Source: an uncultured Opitutia bacterium | Lineage (GTDB): Bacteria; Verrucomicrobiota; Verrucomicrobiae; Opitutales; UBA953 | Direction of reading: 5' to 3' | Length of the DNA: 6,747 nt | Assembly: GCA_903859115.1 (NCBI GenBank) | Contig: CAIOLH010000257.1 | Location: forward strand, 1 to 6,747 | Shown: positions 1 to 6,405 of the stretch, piece after piece | Layout of the letters: every line of letters starts with the position of its first letter | How positions within the stretch are numbered: position 1 is the stretch's first letter | Program-made: the position numbers and the translations under genes | The notes under the pieces: generated by a model | What the model was told of the DNA's origin: nothing | The model's input: the letters and a program-made list of their open reading frames with translations, nothing else | Databases searched by the model: none

Positions 1-322
1 CGTGCACATGCCGAAGACCTTAAAAAACTGCAAAAACAACACTGAGTGTGATGCGCTCTTAATTAATGAGCACAGTCGCACCGATACTTATCCTGCTATT
101 TCTGTGCGCGGTCAGAAAAACTTCGTTCAACACGAAGCCAGTGTTTCGAAAGTCTCCGCTGAACAGATTTTTTATATGATGCAGCGCGGACTCTCGGAAG
201 GCGAAGCGATGTCACTCGCCGTCAACGGATTCGTGAATGACTTGGTCAAAGAATTCCCGATGGAATACTCGGTAGAATTAAAACGTCTCATTGAATTACA
301 AATGGAGGGGTCCGTCGGATAA
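1..322 (+). CDS. sufB: Fe-S cluster assembly scaffold SufB, C-terminal part (5' end outside window)
   Basis: SufB is the core subunit of the cytoplasmic SufBCD scaffold, on which Fe-S clusters are built from sulfur delivered by a cysteine desulfurase. The visible 106 residues match the SufB C-terminus: a T-E-C-D segment (Cys codon 47-49), a Q-H-E-A segment (Glu codon 134-136), an [10 protein letters not shown] block and the final G-S-V-G. By alignment from memory, this Cys and Glu correspond to E. coli SufB Cys405 and Glu434, which are implicated in sulfur transfer and cluster binding. The distance from this Cys to the C-terminus (91 residues) equals that in E. coli. The GTG at position 2 is therefore not a real start, and roughly 390 residues lie upstream of the window. 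The gene ends 2 nt before sufD. The usual partner sufC is not visible and may lie further upstream. Confidence 0.95.
   Translation, partial: VHMPKTLKNCKNNTECDALLINEHSRTDTYPAISVRGQKNFVQHEASVSKVSAEQIFYMMQRGLSEGEAMSLAVNGFVNDLVKEFPMEYSVELKRLIELQMEGSVG
304..310 (+). promoter_or_regulatory. Shine-Dalgarno-like sequence for sufD
   Basis: GGAGGGG lies inside the last codons of sufB, 14 nt before the sufD ATG. The match to the anti-Shine-Dalgarno sequence is strong, but the spacing is longer than the usual 5-9 nt. It is the only convincing Shine-Dalgarno sequence before a start in the window. Together with the 2-nt sufB-sufD junction it supports the ATG at 325 and suggests coupled translation. Confidence 0.5.
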
Positions 323-324
323 TT

Positions 325-1650
325 ATGACTACTCTCTCTACTTCCGCAGGGAATATTCTCGATCAGGCCACCCAGAAGAATCTGTCGCAAGCACAGGTCA
401 GTCACGAATGGTTCGTGCAATTAAAACAAAAGGGATGGGAAAATTTCTCGGCCCTACCTATGCCGCAGCGAACGAATGAAAAATGGCGCTATTCCGATAC
501 ACGGACACTTAATTTAGAAAACTATCACATCGGAAAAATCCCGAGCGAAGACCAAGTTAATCAGCTCATCGCACAATCACATTTTATCTCCAAACCTGCG
601 GGACTCATTATTCACGTCGATGGACACTGCGTACTACGTCCGGCCATCAGCGCTGAACTCGCTGCTCAAGGTGTAAAATTCGAATCACTCGAAGACGCAC
701 TCAAACACCACCCTGCCCTGCTCAAAGAATTTTTGTTAAAACACGAAGCCGGTTTAGGTGGAGCAAAGTTCTTAGCACTGCATCAAGCTTATCTAAAGTC
801 TGGATATGTTCTTCATGTACCTAAGGGTGTTGAAATAAAACAGCCTTTTGTCTCGGTGAATTGGACGCTCACGGAAGGAGTCGCCGTTTTTCCTCATGCT
901 CTGGTTATCGCTGATGATCGTGCAAAATTATCGATTCACGAATATAATTTAAGCGCGAATCCACAACAAAAAGCCTTAGCCATTTCCGCCGCCGATCTTT
1001 ATGCCGGTTCGGGAGCTAATATCTCTCGCTTCTCCGTTCAAGGTTGGAGCAACGAAACTCAGTCATTCGAAATCGCCAATACGAGCGGAGCCAAAGACTC
1101 ACTCATTTCATCGGTGAATGCTGCCTTGGGAAGTCGTCGTGCTCGCCTTGAAAACACTGTGCGCATTGATGGCCCTGGAGCTGATGTTCGTCTTTACGGT
1201 ATTAGCGTCGCTACGGGTGAACAAGAATTCGATCAACGCACCCTACAAATCCACAATGCCGGAAAAGCAAAGTCGGACCTACTTTTCAAGAATGTTCTCC
1301 TCGGAAAATCTCGTACGATTTTCTCCGGCTTAATCAAAGTCGCTCCGGATGCTCAACAAACCGATGCGTATCAAACTAATCGGAATCTTTTACTATCGGG
1401 TGAAGCCGAAGCCGATTCCATGCCTGGTTTAGAAATCGAAGCGAACGATGTAAAATGTTCGCACGGTGCTACCACCGGACAAGTAAATCCCGAGGAACTC
1501 TTTTATCTTTTAGCCCGCGGCATTCCTATGCCAGTAGCCCAAGAATTATTAGCCGAAGGTTTCCTCGAAGAAGTCTTATCCAAAGTAGATGACGAAGAAT
1601 CTGCTGCGGTGGTTCGAGAAATGTTCCGTCAAAAATTTCATCAATCCTAA
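325..1650 (+). CDS. sufD: Fe-S cluster assembly protein SufD
   Basis: SufD (441 aa; E. coli protein 423 aa) pairs with SufB in the cytoplasmic SufBC2D complex and is needed for iron acquisition and cluster assembly. Residues about 25-65 carry the family N-terminal signature (W..F..LP.P...NEKWRYSD). The middle is the beta-helix core. The C-terminal block has the diagnostic [12 protein letters not shown], the motif [11 protein letters not shown] (Cys378, His380) and F-Y-L-L-A-R-G-I. His380 should correspond to E. coli His360 at the SufB-SufD interface, where the nascent cluster is proposed to form. The ATG follows the sufB stop by 2 nt, with a Shine-Dalgarno sequence inside sufB. The stop precedes the next gene by 1 nt. 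No disruption or missing key residue is seen. Confidence 0.96.
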   Translation: MTTLSTSAGNILDQATQKNLSQAQVSHEWFVQLKQKGWENFSALPMPQRTNEKWRYSDTRTLNLENYHIGKIPSEDQVNQLIAQSHFISKPAGLIIHVDGHCVLRPAISAELAAQGVKFESLEDALKHHPALLKEFLLKHEAGLGGAKFLALHQAYLKSGYVLHVPKGVEIKQPFVSVNWTLTEGVAVFPHALVIADDRAKLSIHEYNLSANPQQKALAISAADLYAGSGANISRFSVQGWSNETQSFEIANTSGAKDSLISSVNAALGSRRARLENTVRIDGPGADVRLYGISVATGEQEFDQRTLQIHNAGKAKSDLLFKNVLLGKSRTIFSGLIKVAPDAQQTDAYQTNRNLLLSGEAEADSMPGLEIEANDVKCSHGATTGQVNPEELFYLLARGIPMPVAQELLAEGFLEEVLSKVDDEESAAVVREMFRQKFHQS

Positions 1651-1651
1651 T

Positions 1652-2278
1652 ATGTCCGAAGACACCACTGGCCAGCGTCACATTCCGAGTCCACACGACC
1701 GAACACTTACGCGTGATGTACAGGCTACTGTCATCCCTGCGGGCGAACCTGCGGTCTTACCTGCGGGCACCAAGGTAAGCATCACCCATCGTCTCGGTGG
1801 CAATTTCACTGTAGTTTGTGATTCGGGCATGTTCCGTATTCGCGGAGCTGATGCCGACTCTCTCAGTGAAACCATTCCGGCCGACTCTAATGAGGCTGAA
1901 GGTAAGACAGACGCCCATGGTTCTATCGGAACAGCCGAGCACCCTGGACACCAAGGCAAGCCCAGCGATGAAACCATTTGGACTCAGCTTAAAACTGTTT
2001 TTGATCCTGAAATTCCTGTTAACATTGTCGATCTAGGCTTGGTATATTCTCTACAAGTTGAGTCCATTGATGGTTCGCCTGATAAACACAATGTAACCGT
2101 AGCGATGACACTGACTGCGCCAGGCTGTGGCATGGGTCCAGTCATTGCGGAAGACGCGCGTAATCGTATTTTAACGGTGCCTGGTGTTAATCGTGCCCAA
2201 GTAAGTATTGTTTGGGATCCACCTTGGACCCAGTCGATGATTTCCGAAGACGGTAAAATGCAACTCGGTCTGATTTAA
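1652..2278 (+). CDS. sufT: SufT-type Fe-S maturation protein (SufT N-domain plus MIP18/DUF59 domain)
   Basis: This 208-aa cytoplasmic protein has the two-part layout of the long SufT family. Residues about 18-70 form the SufT-specific N-domain ([17 protein letters not shown], then LGG.FTVV). Residues about 109-208 are a MIP18/DUF59 domain with [15 protein letters not shown], the conserved Cys159 in L-T-A-P-G-C-G-M-G, and W-D-P-P-W near the end. Characterised SufT proteins help mature or repair Fe-S proteins under high demand; the biochemical step is less settled than for SufBCD. The ATG at 1652 was chosen because it lies 1 nt after the sufD stop and gives the family's normal N-terminus; an in-frame start at 1589 would overlap sufD. 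No Shine-Dalgarno is visible, so translation probably couples to sufD. The linker at about 72-107 is acidic, Gly-rich and seems longer than usual. Confidence 0.93.
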   Translation: MSEDTTGQRHIPSPHDRTLTRDVQATVIPAGEPAVLPAGTKVSITHRLGGNFTVVCDSGMFRIRGADADSLSETIPADSNEAEGKTDAHGSIGTAEHPGHQGKPSDETIWTQLKTVFDPEIPVNIVDLGLVYSLQVESIDGSPDKHNVTVAMTLTAPGCGMGPVIAEDARNRILTVPGVNRAQVSIVWDPPWTQSMISEDGKMQLGLI

Positions 2279-2284
2279 TTTTTA

Positions 2285-3592
2285 GTGTCCGAAGAAAAGC
2301 CTAAAGCCTTCGATCCGTACGATCCCGAAGTTATTGCTCGGAGCAATCGAGCTATTCTGGTCGGGTTGCAACGTCAGGAAGACACCACCGAGGAAGCTCA
2401 AGCCCTACTCAACGAACTTCATGAGCTCGTGAGTAATCTCGGGGTTGAAATTCGCGACGCCGTCATCGCTAAAATTCGCGAAGAAAGTCCGAGGCATTTA
2501 GTGGGCTCGGGCAAAATGGAAGAAATCGTCGCGCTCGCTAAATCCAAAGATTGTGGACTGATTATTTTTGACGATGCACTGACGCCGGCCCAACAACGCA
2601 ACTGGGAGAAAGACTCGGGGGGACTTAAGGCCATCGACCGACAAGAAATTATCTTAGATATATTTGTCACCCGAGCTAAGACCAAAGAGGCAGTTTTACA
2701 GGTCGAATTAGCGAAATTACAACAACAACTTCCGCGATTAAAAAGACTCTGGTCACACTTGGACCGTCAACGTGGCGGCGGCGCCATGCAACGTGATGCC
2801 GGTGAAACGCAGATGGAAATGGATCAACGGAAAATCCGTGATAAGATTGCGAAAGTGCGTCGTGACCTTGCGGCGGTTGTCGCGCAACGTGCGACGCAGC
2901 GCAAACAACGTCACCGTATTCCGCTGCCCACTTTTTCTATTGTGGGCTATACGAATGCTGGAAAATCCTCGCTACTCAATCGTCTGACCGGTGCGGAGGT
3001 TTTAGCGGAGGATAAATTATTTGCGACGTTGGATCCGACGACCCGAAGATTAAAATTACCATCAGGTCGTGCCCTGCTCTTAACGGATACCGTGGGCTTT
3101 GTGCGTCGACTCCCTCACCAACTCGTCGAAGCTTTCAAAGCGACTCTCGAAGAAGCCGTACAGGCCGATTTCTTAATTCACGTGGTGGACTTATCTTCTC
3201 CTGAAAGGGTCAAGCACGCGGAAACCACGCTGAAGGTGCTGATGGATATCGGAGCGGGCGACCGACCCATCATAACACTTTTAAATAAAGCAGACTTAGT
3301 TGATGAAGCCACGCGGGCTGAGGCCATTGCGGCGCACCCAGGTGCGATTGTCATTAGCACCGTCACTGGCGAAGGGTTACCTCGACTTTTACAAACCCTG
3401 GAAGACTGTGCGTCAGAAAATGATTTAAAGTTAAATCTCTTTATTCCTCACGCTGAGTATAGCCAACTTTCTAAGTTATACGCTTCGGCTTCGATTCTAT
3501 CGGCAAAAGCCGATGAGACGGGAACGCGTATTGTTGCGGTTATACCAGAACGCTTACAGAGCACTTTCCTGCCCTGGGCAGTGAAAAATTAG
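2285..3592 (+). CDS. hflX: Ribosome-associated GTPase HflX
   Basis: HflX (435 aa; E. coli 426 aa) is a GTPase that binds the ribosome and splits stalled or hibernating 70S particles, for example after heat or antibiotic stress. Residues about 20-200 are the HflX N-domain, ending in a Gly-rich segment (164-173), an E-T-Q-M-E motif and a charged, probably coiled-coil helix. The G domain follows: G1 GYTNAGKS at 221-228, a G2 region around FATLDPTTRRL (246-256), G3 DTVGF at 268-272, G4 NKAD at 334-337 and a G5-like S-T at 358-359. A short C-terminal domain closes the protein. The start is GTG, 6 nt after the sufT stop and in the same frame as sufT. No in-frame ATG gives a complete N-domain. No Shine-Dalgarno is seen, so re-initiation after sufT is likely. 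Confidence 0.96.
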   Translation: MSEEKPKAFDPYDPEVIARSNRAILVGLQRQEDTTEEAQALLNELHELVSNLGVEIRDAVIAKIREESPRHLVGSGKMEEIVALAKSKDCGLIIFDDALTPAQQRNWEKDSGGLKAIDRQEIILDIFVTRAKTKEAVLQVELAKLQQQLPRLKRLWSHLDRQRGGGAMQRDAGETQMEMDQRKIRDKIAKVRRDLAAVVAQRATQRKQRHRIPLPTFSIVGYTNAGKSSLLNRLTGAEVLAEDKLFATLDPTTRRLKLPSGRALLLTDTVGFVRRLPHQLVEAFKATLEEAVQADFLIHVVDLSSPERVKHAETTLKVLMDIGAGDRPIITLLNKADLVDEATRAEAIAAHPGAIVISTVTGEGLPRLLQTLEDCASENDLKLNLFIPHAEYSQLSKLYASASILSAKADETGTRIVAVIPERLQSTFLPWAVKN

Positions 3593-3621
3593 AGTTTTAT
3601 CTGGAACTTTTGCCTAAAATA

Positions 3622-3647
3622 GGGGTTATTACTCATGACTAAGCCCC
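3622..3647 (+). promoter_or_regulatory. Possible stem-loop abutting the cytochrome start codon
   Basis: GGGGTTA (3622-3628) can pair with TAAGCCCC (3640-3647) as seven base pairs with one bulged G (3643) and an 11-nt loop. The 3' arm ends directly at the ATG at 3648. The 5' arm contains the only Shine-Dalgarno-like run (AGGGG) in this gap, so folding would occupy it. The loop region also contains a near-palindrome, TTACTCATGACTAA (3629-3642), with 6 of 7 pairs matching. No T-run follows, so it does not look like an intrinsic terminator. A translational switch or a DNA operator are both possible; the role is inference. Confidence 0.3.
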
Positions 3648-4037
3648 ATGAAACGACTCTCCGTCCTAGCCCTAATTTTTTCAGCTTCCGCTGCTCTAGC
3701 GGCCGATGATCTTAAAGTAGCTGCACGTCTGGCGACCTACACGAAGGATATCAAACCTATGATGGAACAGAGTTGTATCGGCTGTCATGGTAAAGACGGC
3801 AAAAGACCCAAAGCTGGTTTTAATGCTACAACACTTGAAGGTTTAGAAAAAGGCGGCAAAGAAGAAGGTAAGGGTATCACCTGGGGTGATGCTTCAAAAA
3901 GTTCACTCTACACTCTTTCTTACGAGGGTGCAACAGCACGCGATCAAGAGAAAGCCATGCCGCCTAAGAAATCTAAAAGCGAGCCTCTCACCACTGATCA
4001 ATTGGCCAAATTAAAAGCCTGGATTGAAGCGAAGTAA
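3648..4037 (+). CDS. Exported monohaem cytochrome c-like protein (Planctomycete cytochrome C type)
   Basis: This 129-aa protein has a Sec signal peptide (K2-R3, hydrophobic 4-16, A-L-A cleavage near residue 18), so it acts in the periplasm or on the envelope. One haem-binding motif, C-I-G-C-H, is at 43-47, preceded by T.DIKP.ME.S, a layout typical of the PSCyt1-type domain. The M-P-P motif at 104-106 offers Met104 as the likely second axial ligand, followed by L-T..Q-L-A-K-L-K-A-W-I-E-A at the C-terminus, also typical. It should carry single electrons; the partner is unknown. The ATG at 3648 gives a proper signal peptide, whereas an ATG at 3635 is out of frame. The gene stands alone between hflX and a terminator, but the next gene encodes a DUF2231-like protein, a domain that in this phylum often occurs together with this cytochrome type. 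A TAAAAT at 3615-3620 could be a -10 box, but no good -35 box is visible. Confidence 0.88.
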   Translation: MKRLSVLALIFSASAALAADDLKVAARLATYTKDIKPMMEQSCIGCHGKDGKRPKAGFNATTLEGLEKGGKEEGKGITWGDASKSSLYTLSYEGATARDQEKAMPPKKSKSEPLTTDQLAKLKAWIEAK

Positions 4038-4054
4038 TTTTCGCTATCCCGCCC

Positions 4055-4085
4055 AAAAAAAGCCTGCCACGTGCAGGCTTTTTTA
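4055..4085 (+). terminator. Rho-independent terminator after the cytochrome gene
   Basis: AGCCTGC (4061-4067) and GCAGGCT (4073-4079) form a perfect 7-bp GC-rich stem with a 5-nt loop, followed by a run of T to 4084. A run of A (4055-4060) precedes the stem and can extend the pairing with the T-run, so the element could also work on the other strand. It starts 18 nt after the cytochrome stop and separates that gene from the next unit. Confidence 0.87.
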
Positions 4086-4097
4086 TTTCTTCAGCGG

Positions 4098-4125
4098 TTG
4101 ACCTCTCTGCTTATAAAAATTAAAT
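4098..4125 (+). promoter_or_regulatory. Candidate sigma-70-type promoter for the DUF2231-ThuA-GH128 unit
   Basis: TTGACC (4098-4103; 5 of 6 to the -35 consensus) is followed after 16 nt by TTAAAT (4120-4125; 4 of 6 to the -10 consensus) in an AT-rich stretch just after the terminator. Transcription would start around 4132, leaving only about 6 nt before the ATG at 4138. That would be a nearly leaderless mRNA and fits the lack of a Shine-Dalgarno. This is a consensus match by eye only. Confidence 0.3.
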
Positions 4126-4137
4126 ATTAGATACCCC

Positions 4138-4671
4138 ATGAGAGAACGACACGCCATTAATAACTGGCTAAGATTATTTTTAGCGGTGACTCCCAGCTTA
4201 GTTTTGTTTGCGGCTATGAATTTTTTGCCAGCCGATGGACATTCACGTGGACCGGCGATATTTTCCATCTTAGGTAATTTCCATATTTTAGCGCTGCACT
4301 TACCGATCGCATTTTTACTCATCGTCCCACTCTTCGAGTTACTCGATAATACGGAGGCAGCCCAAGTCGGGACACGAAGACTTTGCATGGCTGGAGCGGT
4401 GAGCGCCTGGATTGCTGCTTTACTGGGAATCATTTACGGACACTTCAACGGATTTGAAGGAACAGAAATAGAAACTCACCTCTATGCAGGCATTGGCACA
4501 TCATGTTGGGCATCCATCTCGTGGTACTGCTTGCACAAATCACGGACCGTTCGCCTCATTGTTCAATTTATGGCAATCATTACTATGTTCTTTGCTGCAC
4601 ACAGCGGAGGTGAAATGGTGCACGGTGATGACTTTCCTTTAAAACCTGCCAAAGTTTCTACACAAAAATAA
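4138..4671 (+). CDS. DUF2231-like multi-helix membrane protein
   Basis: This 177-aa integral membrane protein has about five hydrophobic helices (roughly 12-30, 49-69, 83-100, 114-132, 137-154). Family cues are F-H-I-L-A-L-H-L-P-I-A-F-L-L at 48-61, matching the H-P-x-x-V-H-F-P-I-A type opening of DUF2231, a His at the start of helix 4 (T-H-L-Y-A-G, His114), and A-H-S-G-G-E-M-V-H-G at 154-163. The last resembles the H-x-G-G-x-x-x-H-G motif that follows this domain in Planctomycete-cytochrome proteins. Conserved intramembrane His residues (49, 54, 114, 155, 162) suggest haem or metal binding, but this is not established. The ATG at 4138 has no Shine-Dalgarno and follows a possible promoter. The stop is 2 nt before the ThuA gene, so the two are probably one operon. 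It is likely a redox or envelope component; its substrate is unknown. Confidence 0.72.
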   Translation: MRERHAINNWLRLFLAVTPSLVLFAAMNFLPADGHSRGPAIFSILGNFHILALHLPIAFLLIVPLFELLDNTEAAQVGTRRLCMAGAVSAWIAALLGIIYGHFNGFEGTEIETHLYAGIGTSCWASISWYCLHKSRTVRLIVQFMAIITMFFAAHSGGEMVHGDDFPLKPAKVSTQK

Positions 4672-4673
4672 TT

Positions 4674-5522
4674 ATGTTATCACTCTACAAAAAAACTATT
4701 GCGGTCTGTTTAATAGCTTTCTGCACGATCACTTCCTTTGCTGAAGAGACGACCAAGCCCATTAAAGTTCTTTTAGTGATTGGTGGATGTTGTCACGACT
4801 ATGCCGCACAAAAAGATCTGCTAAAAAATGGTATCGAAGCCCGAATTAATGCCACCGTAGAAATCGCTTACAATGACACCAAAGGCACCAAGCCTATTTT
4901 TGAAGCTTATAAAAAAACGAACTGGGCCGATGCCTACGATGTAATCATTCATGACGAATGTGCGGCTGATGTAACCGATATAGCCTATGTTGAGAATATT
5001 CTAAAAGCCCACCGCGACGGAAAACCGGCGGTGAATCTTCATTGCGGAATGCATAGCTATCGCTGGGGTAATTACAAAGAGCCCGTCACCGAAGGTGCCG
5101 ACAATGCACACTGGTACGAGATGATTGGCCTCCAGTCCAACGGCCACGGCCCCAAGTTGGCCTTAGATATTTCATTCTTTAATCAGGAAAGTCCCATCAC
5201 CAAAGGCCTAACCGACTGGACAACCGTCCCCAACGAAGAGCTCTACAATAATGTTAAGATTTTCCAAATCACTCCCTTGGTACGCGGCAGCCAAATGGTG
5301 AAAGACAAGAAGACAGGCGTAGAAAATAAAGTAGAGTCTATCATCGCGTGGACCAATTTATACGGACCCCAAAAAACTCGTATCTTCAGCACAACCCTCG
5401 GACATGATAGCAAAACTGTAGCCGACGATCGCTATCTCGATTTTATCACCCGCGGATTACTCTGGTCAGTCAATCATCTCGGCCCAGACGGCAAACCAGA
5501 AGCCGGCTACGGCAAAAAATAA
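4674..5522 (+). CDS. Secreted ThuA-like domain protein
   Basis: This 282-aa protein has a signal peptide (K6-K7, hydrophobic 9-22, S-F-A cleavage near residue 23), so it acts outside the cytoplasm. Residues about 30-270 match the ThuA-like family, which has a class I glutamine-amidotransferase-like fold: strand V-L-L-V-I-G-G-C-C-H-D-Y (32-43), Y-D-V-I-I-H-D-E-C-A, A-V-N-L-H-C-G-M-H-S-Y-R (119-130), H-W-Y-E-M-I-G (146-152), P-I-T-K-G-L, N-E-E-L-Y, and T-L-G-H-D (His244), ending R-Y-L-D-F-I-T-R-G-L-L-W. The family was named from trehalose utilisation, but the activity of secreted members is largely unproven; they are abundant in Planctomycetes and Verrucomicrobia. The G-G-C-C-H-D-Y form marks a distinct subgroup. 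The start lies 2 nt after the DUF2231 gene and lacks a Shine-Dalgarno. The GH128-type gene follows 7 nt later, suggesting a sugar-related role. Confidence 0.88.
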   Translation: MLSLYKKTIAVCLIAFCTITSFAEETTKPIKVLLVIGGCCHDYAAQKDLLKNGIEARINATVEIAYNDTKGTKPIFEAYKKTNWADAYDVIIHDECAADVTDIAYVENILKAHRDGKPAVNLHCGMHSYRWGNYKEPVTEGADNAHWYEMIGLQSNGHGPKLALDISFFNQESPITKGLTDWTTVPNEELYNNVKIFQITPLVRGSQMVKDKKTGVENKVESIIAWTNLYGPQKTRIFSTTLGHDSKTVADDRYLDFITRGLLWSVNHLGPDGKPEAGYGKK

Positions 5523-5529
5523 CTGTCCT

Positions 5530-6321
5530 ATGCGGGATAAAATTTATTCTGCCTTCGTCATCCTTGGTCTAGTTTTGCTAGGCCCTGCGCTCTCTGCAGC
5601 GGAACCAGCGCCTAAGGTTGAAAAAACTATCAGTATTAAGAAAGGCGTGGGTTTGGGCAGAAATCCAGATTGGATTGGGCTGAACGAACTCAAAGAACTT
5701 AACGTTGGCTGGTTCTATAACTGGCAAACTACTTGTTCGAAATTTAACACCAGCATCGAATTTATACCCATGATTCGTGCAGGCAAAACGGCGACGAGTC
5801 TGGGACGAGGTGATTTTATTCTTGGCTACAACGAACCCGATCATCCGAAGCAAGATAACATCAGCGTCAAAGAAGGTTTAGCCAATTGGTCTAAAGTAAC
5901 CATGAAAGGGAAATTCGTCGTGGGACCTGCGATGTGCAAAGATCCGGTTAGTGGTGATTGGCTACCTGACTTCATGAAAGCTAAGCCAAAGGTAGATGCG
6001 ATAGCGGTTCATTGGTACAAGGGCACCAATTCCAAAAAATTTATTGATGACATGGAGGCCATTCACAAAGCCTATGATTTGCCATTATGGATTACAGAGT
6101 TTGCCTGCCAAACGTCGGAGTCATCGAAGTCAGATCCTAAAAAGTTTAGTCAATCCGAAGTGAATCAATTTATTTCTGAAGTCATCCGTTGGATGGAAAA
6201 AACCTCATGGGTGCAGCGGTACGCATGGCACAGCTCAAGCGATGGCACGTCATGCCTTTATGATGATTCAGGAAAGTCGCTCAGTGCTACGGGTAAAACC
6301 TACGCTAAAGAGCCTAAATAA
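5530..6321 (+). CDS. Secreted GH128-type (Asl1-like) glycoside hydrolase
   Basis: This 263-aa protein has a signal peptide (R2-K4, hydrophobic 8-21, cleavage around residue 23-24) and one catalytic domain of the Asl1/glyco_hydro_cc type (GH128). Landmarks of the TIM barrel are G-V-G-L, W-F-Y-N-W (61-65 region), E-F-I-P-M, L-G-Y-N-E-P-D (98-104) with Glu102 as likely acid/base, V-G-P-A-M, D-A-I-A-V-H-W-Y (His161), and L-W-I-T-E-F-A (186-192) with Glu190 as likely nucleophile, then R-Y-A-W. Characterised GH128 enzymes cut beta-1,3-glucans, so laminarin-, curdlan- or fungal-wall-type glucan is the best guess; the substrate here is inference. No carbohydrate-binding module or lipobox is seen. The ATG lies 7 nt after the ThuA stop without a Shine-Dalgarno, so it is probably the last gene of that operon. 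Both catalytic Glu are present, so the enzyme looks active. Confidence 0.87.
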   Translation: MRDKIYSAFVILGLVLLGPALSAAEPAPKVEKTISIKKGVGLGRNPDWIGLNELKELNVGWFYNWQTTCSKFNTSIEFIPMIRAGKTATSLGRGDFILGYNEPDHPKQDNISVKEGLANWSKVTMKGKFVVGPAMCKDPVSGDWLPDFMKAKPKVDAIAVHWYKGTNSKKFIDDMEAIHKAYDLPLWITEFACQTSESSKSDPKKFSQSEVNQFISEVIRWMEKTSWVQRYAWHSSSDGTSCLYDDSGKSLSATGKTYAKEPK

Positions 6322-6405
6322 TTGACCGTAATTGAAGGGGGAACAAATCCTAGGTAAGGCAGTCGTATGGCTTGCATCTACCAACACAAATCCCATTTAA
6401 AACCT

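Noticed and set aside
2..10. GTG at 2 and ATG at 8 as a possible gene start
   Set aside because: The translation aligns with the SufB C-terminal region without a gap up to the left edge, so the frame clearly continues upstream.
1589..1651. N-terminal extension of sufT starting inside sufD
   Set aside because: It overlaps the sufD coding sequence by 62 nt, and the added residues do not fit the SufT family. The ATG at 1652, 1 nt after the sufD stop, is the natural start.
1736..1768. CCTGCGG repeated three times at a 12-nt period in sufT
   Set aside because: It encodes P-A-G-E, P-A-V-L and P-A-G-T, which is the ordinary SufT N-domain motif, so codon choice explains the repeat.
1678..1977. 99-codon minus-strand open frame opposite sufT
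   Set aside because: It is a shadow of the sufT coding frame with no recognisable domain or upstream signal.
3635..3647. ATG at 3635 as the cytochrome start
   Set aside because: It is out of frame with the cytochrome. The ATG at 3648 gives a standard signal peptide.
4083..4433. 116-codon minus-strand open frame opposite the DUF2231-like gene
   Set aside because: It runs into the terminator and is opposite a membrane protein with clear family motifs. It has no recognisable domain.
6322..6405. Promoter or terminator in the gap before the last gene
   Set aside because: TTGACC at 6322-6327 has no -10 box at a proper distance, TTGCAT (6372-6377) with TTTAAA (6396-6401) would place the transcript start on the ATG itself, and no GC-rich hairpin with a T-run is visible. 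The GAAGGGG run (6334-6340) has no start codon at ribosome-binding distance.
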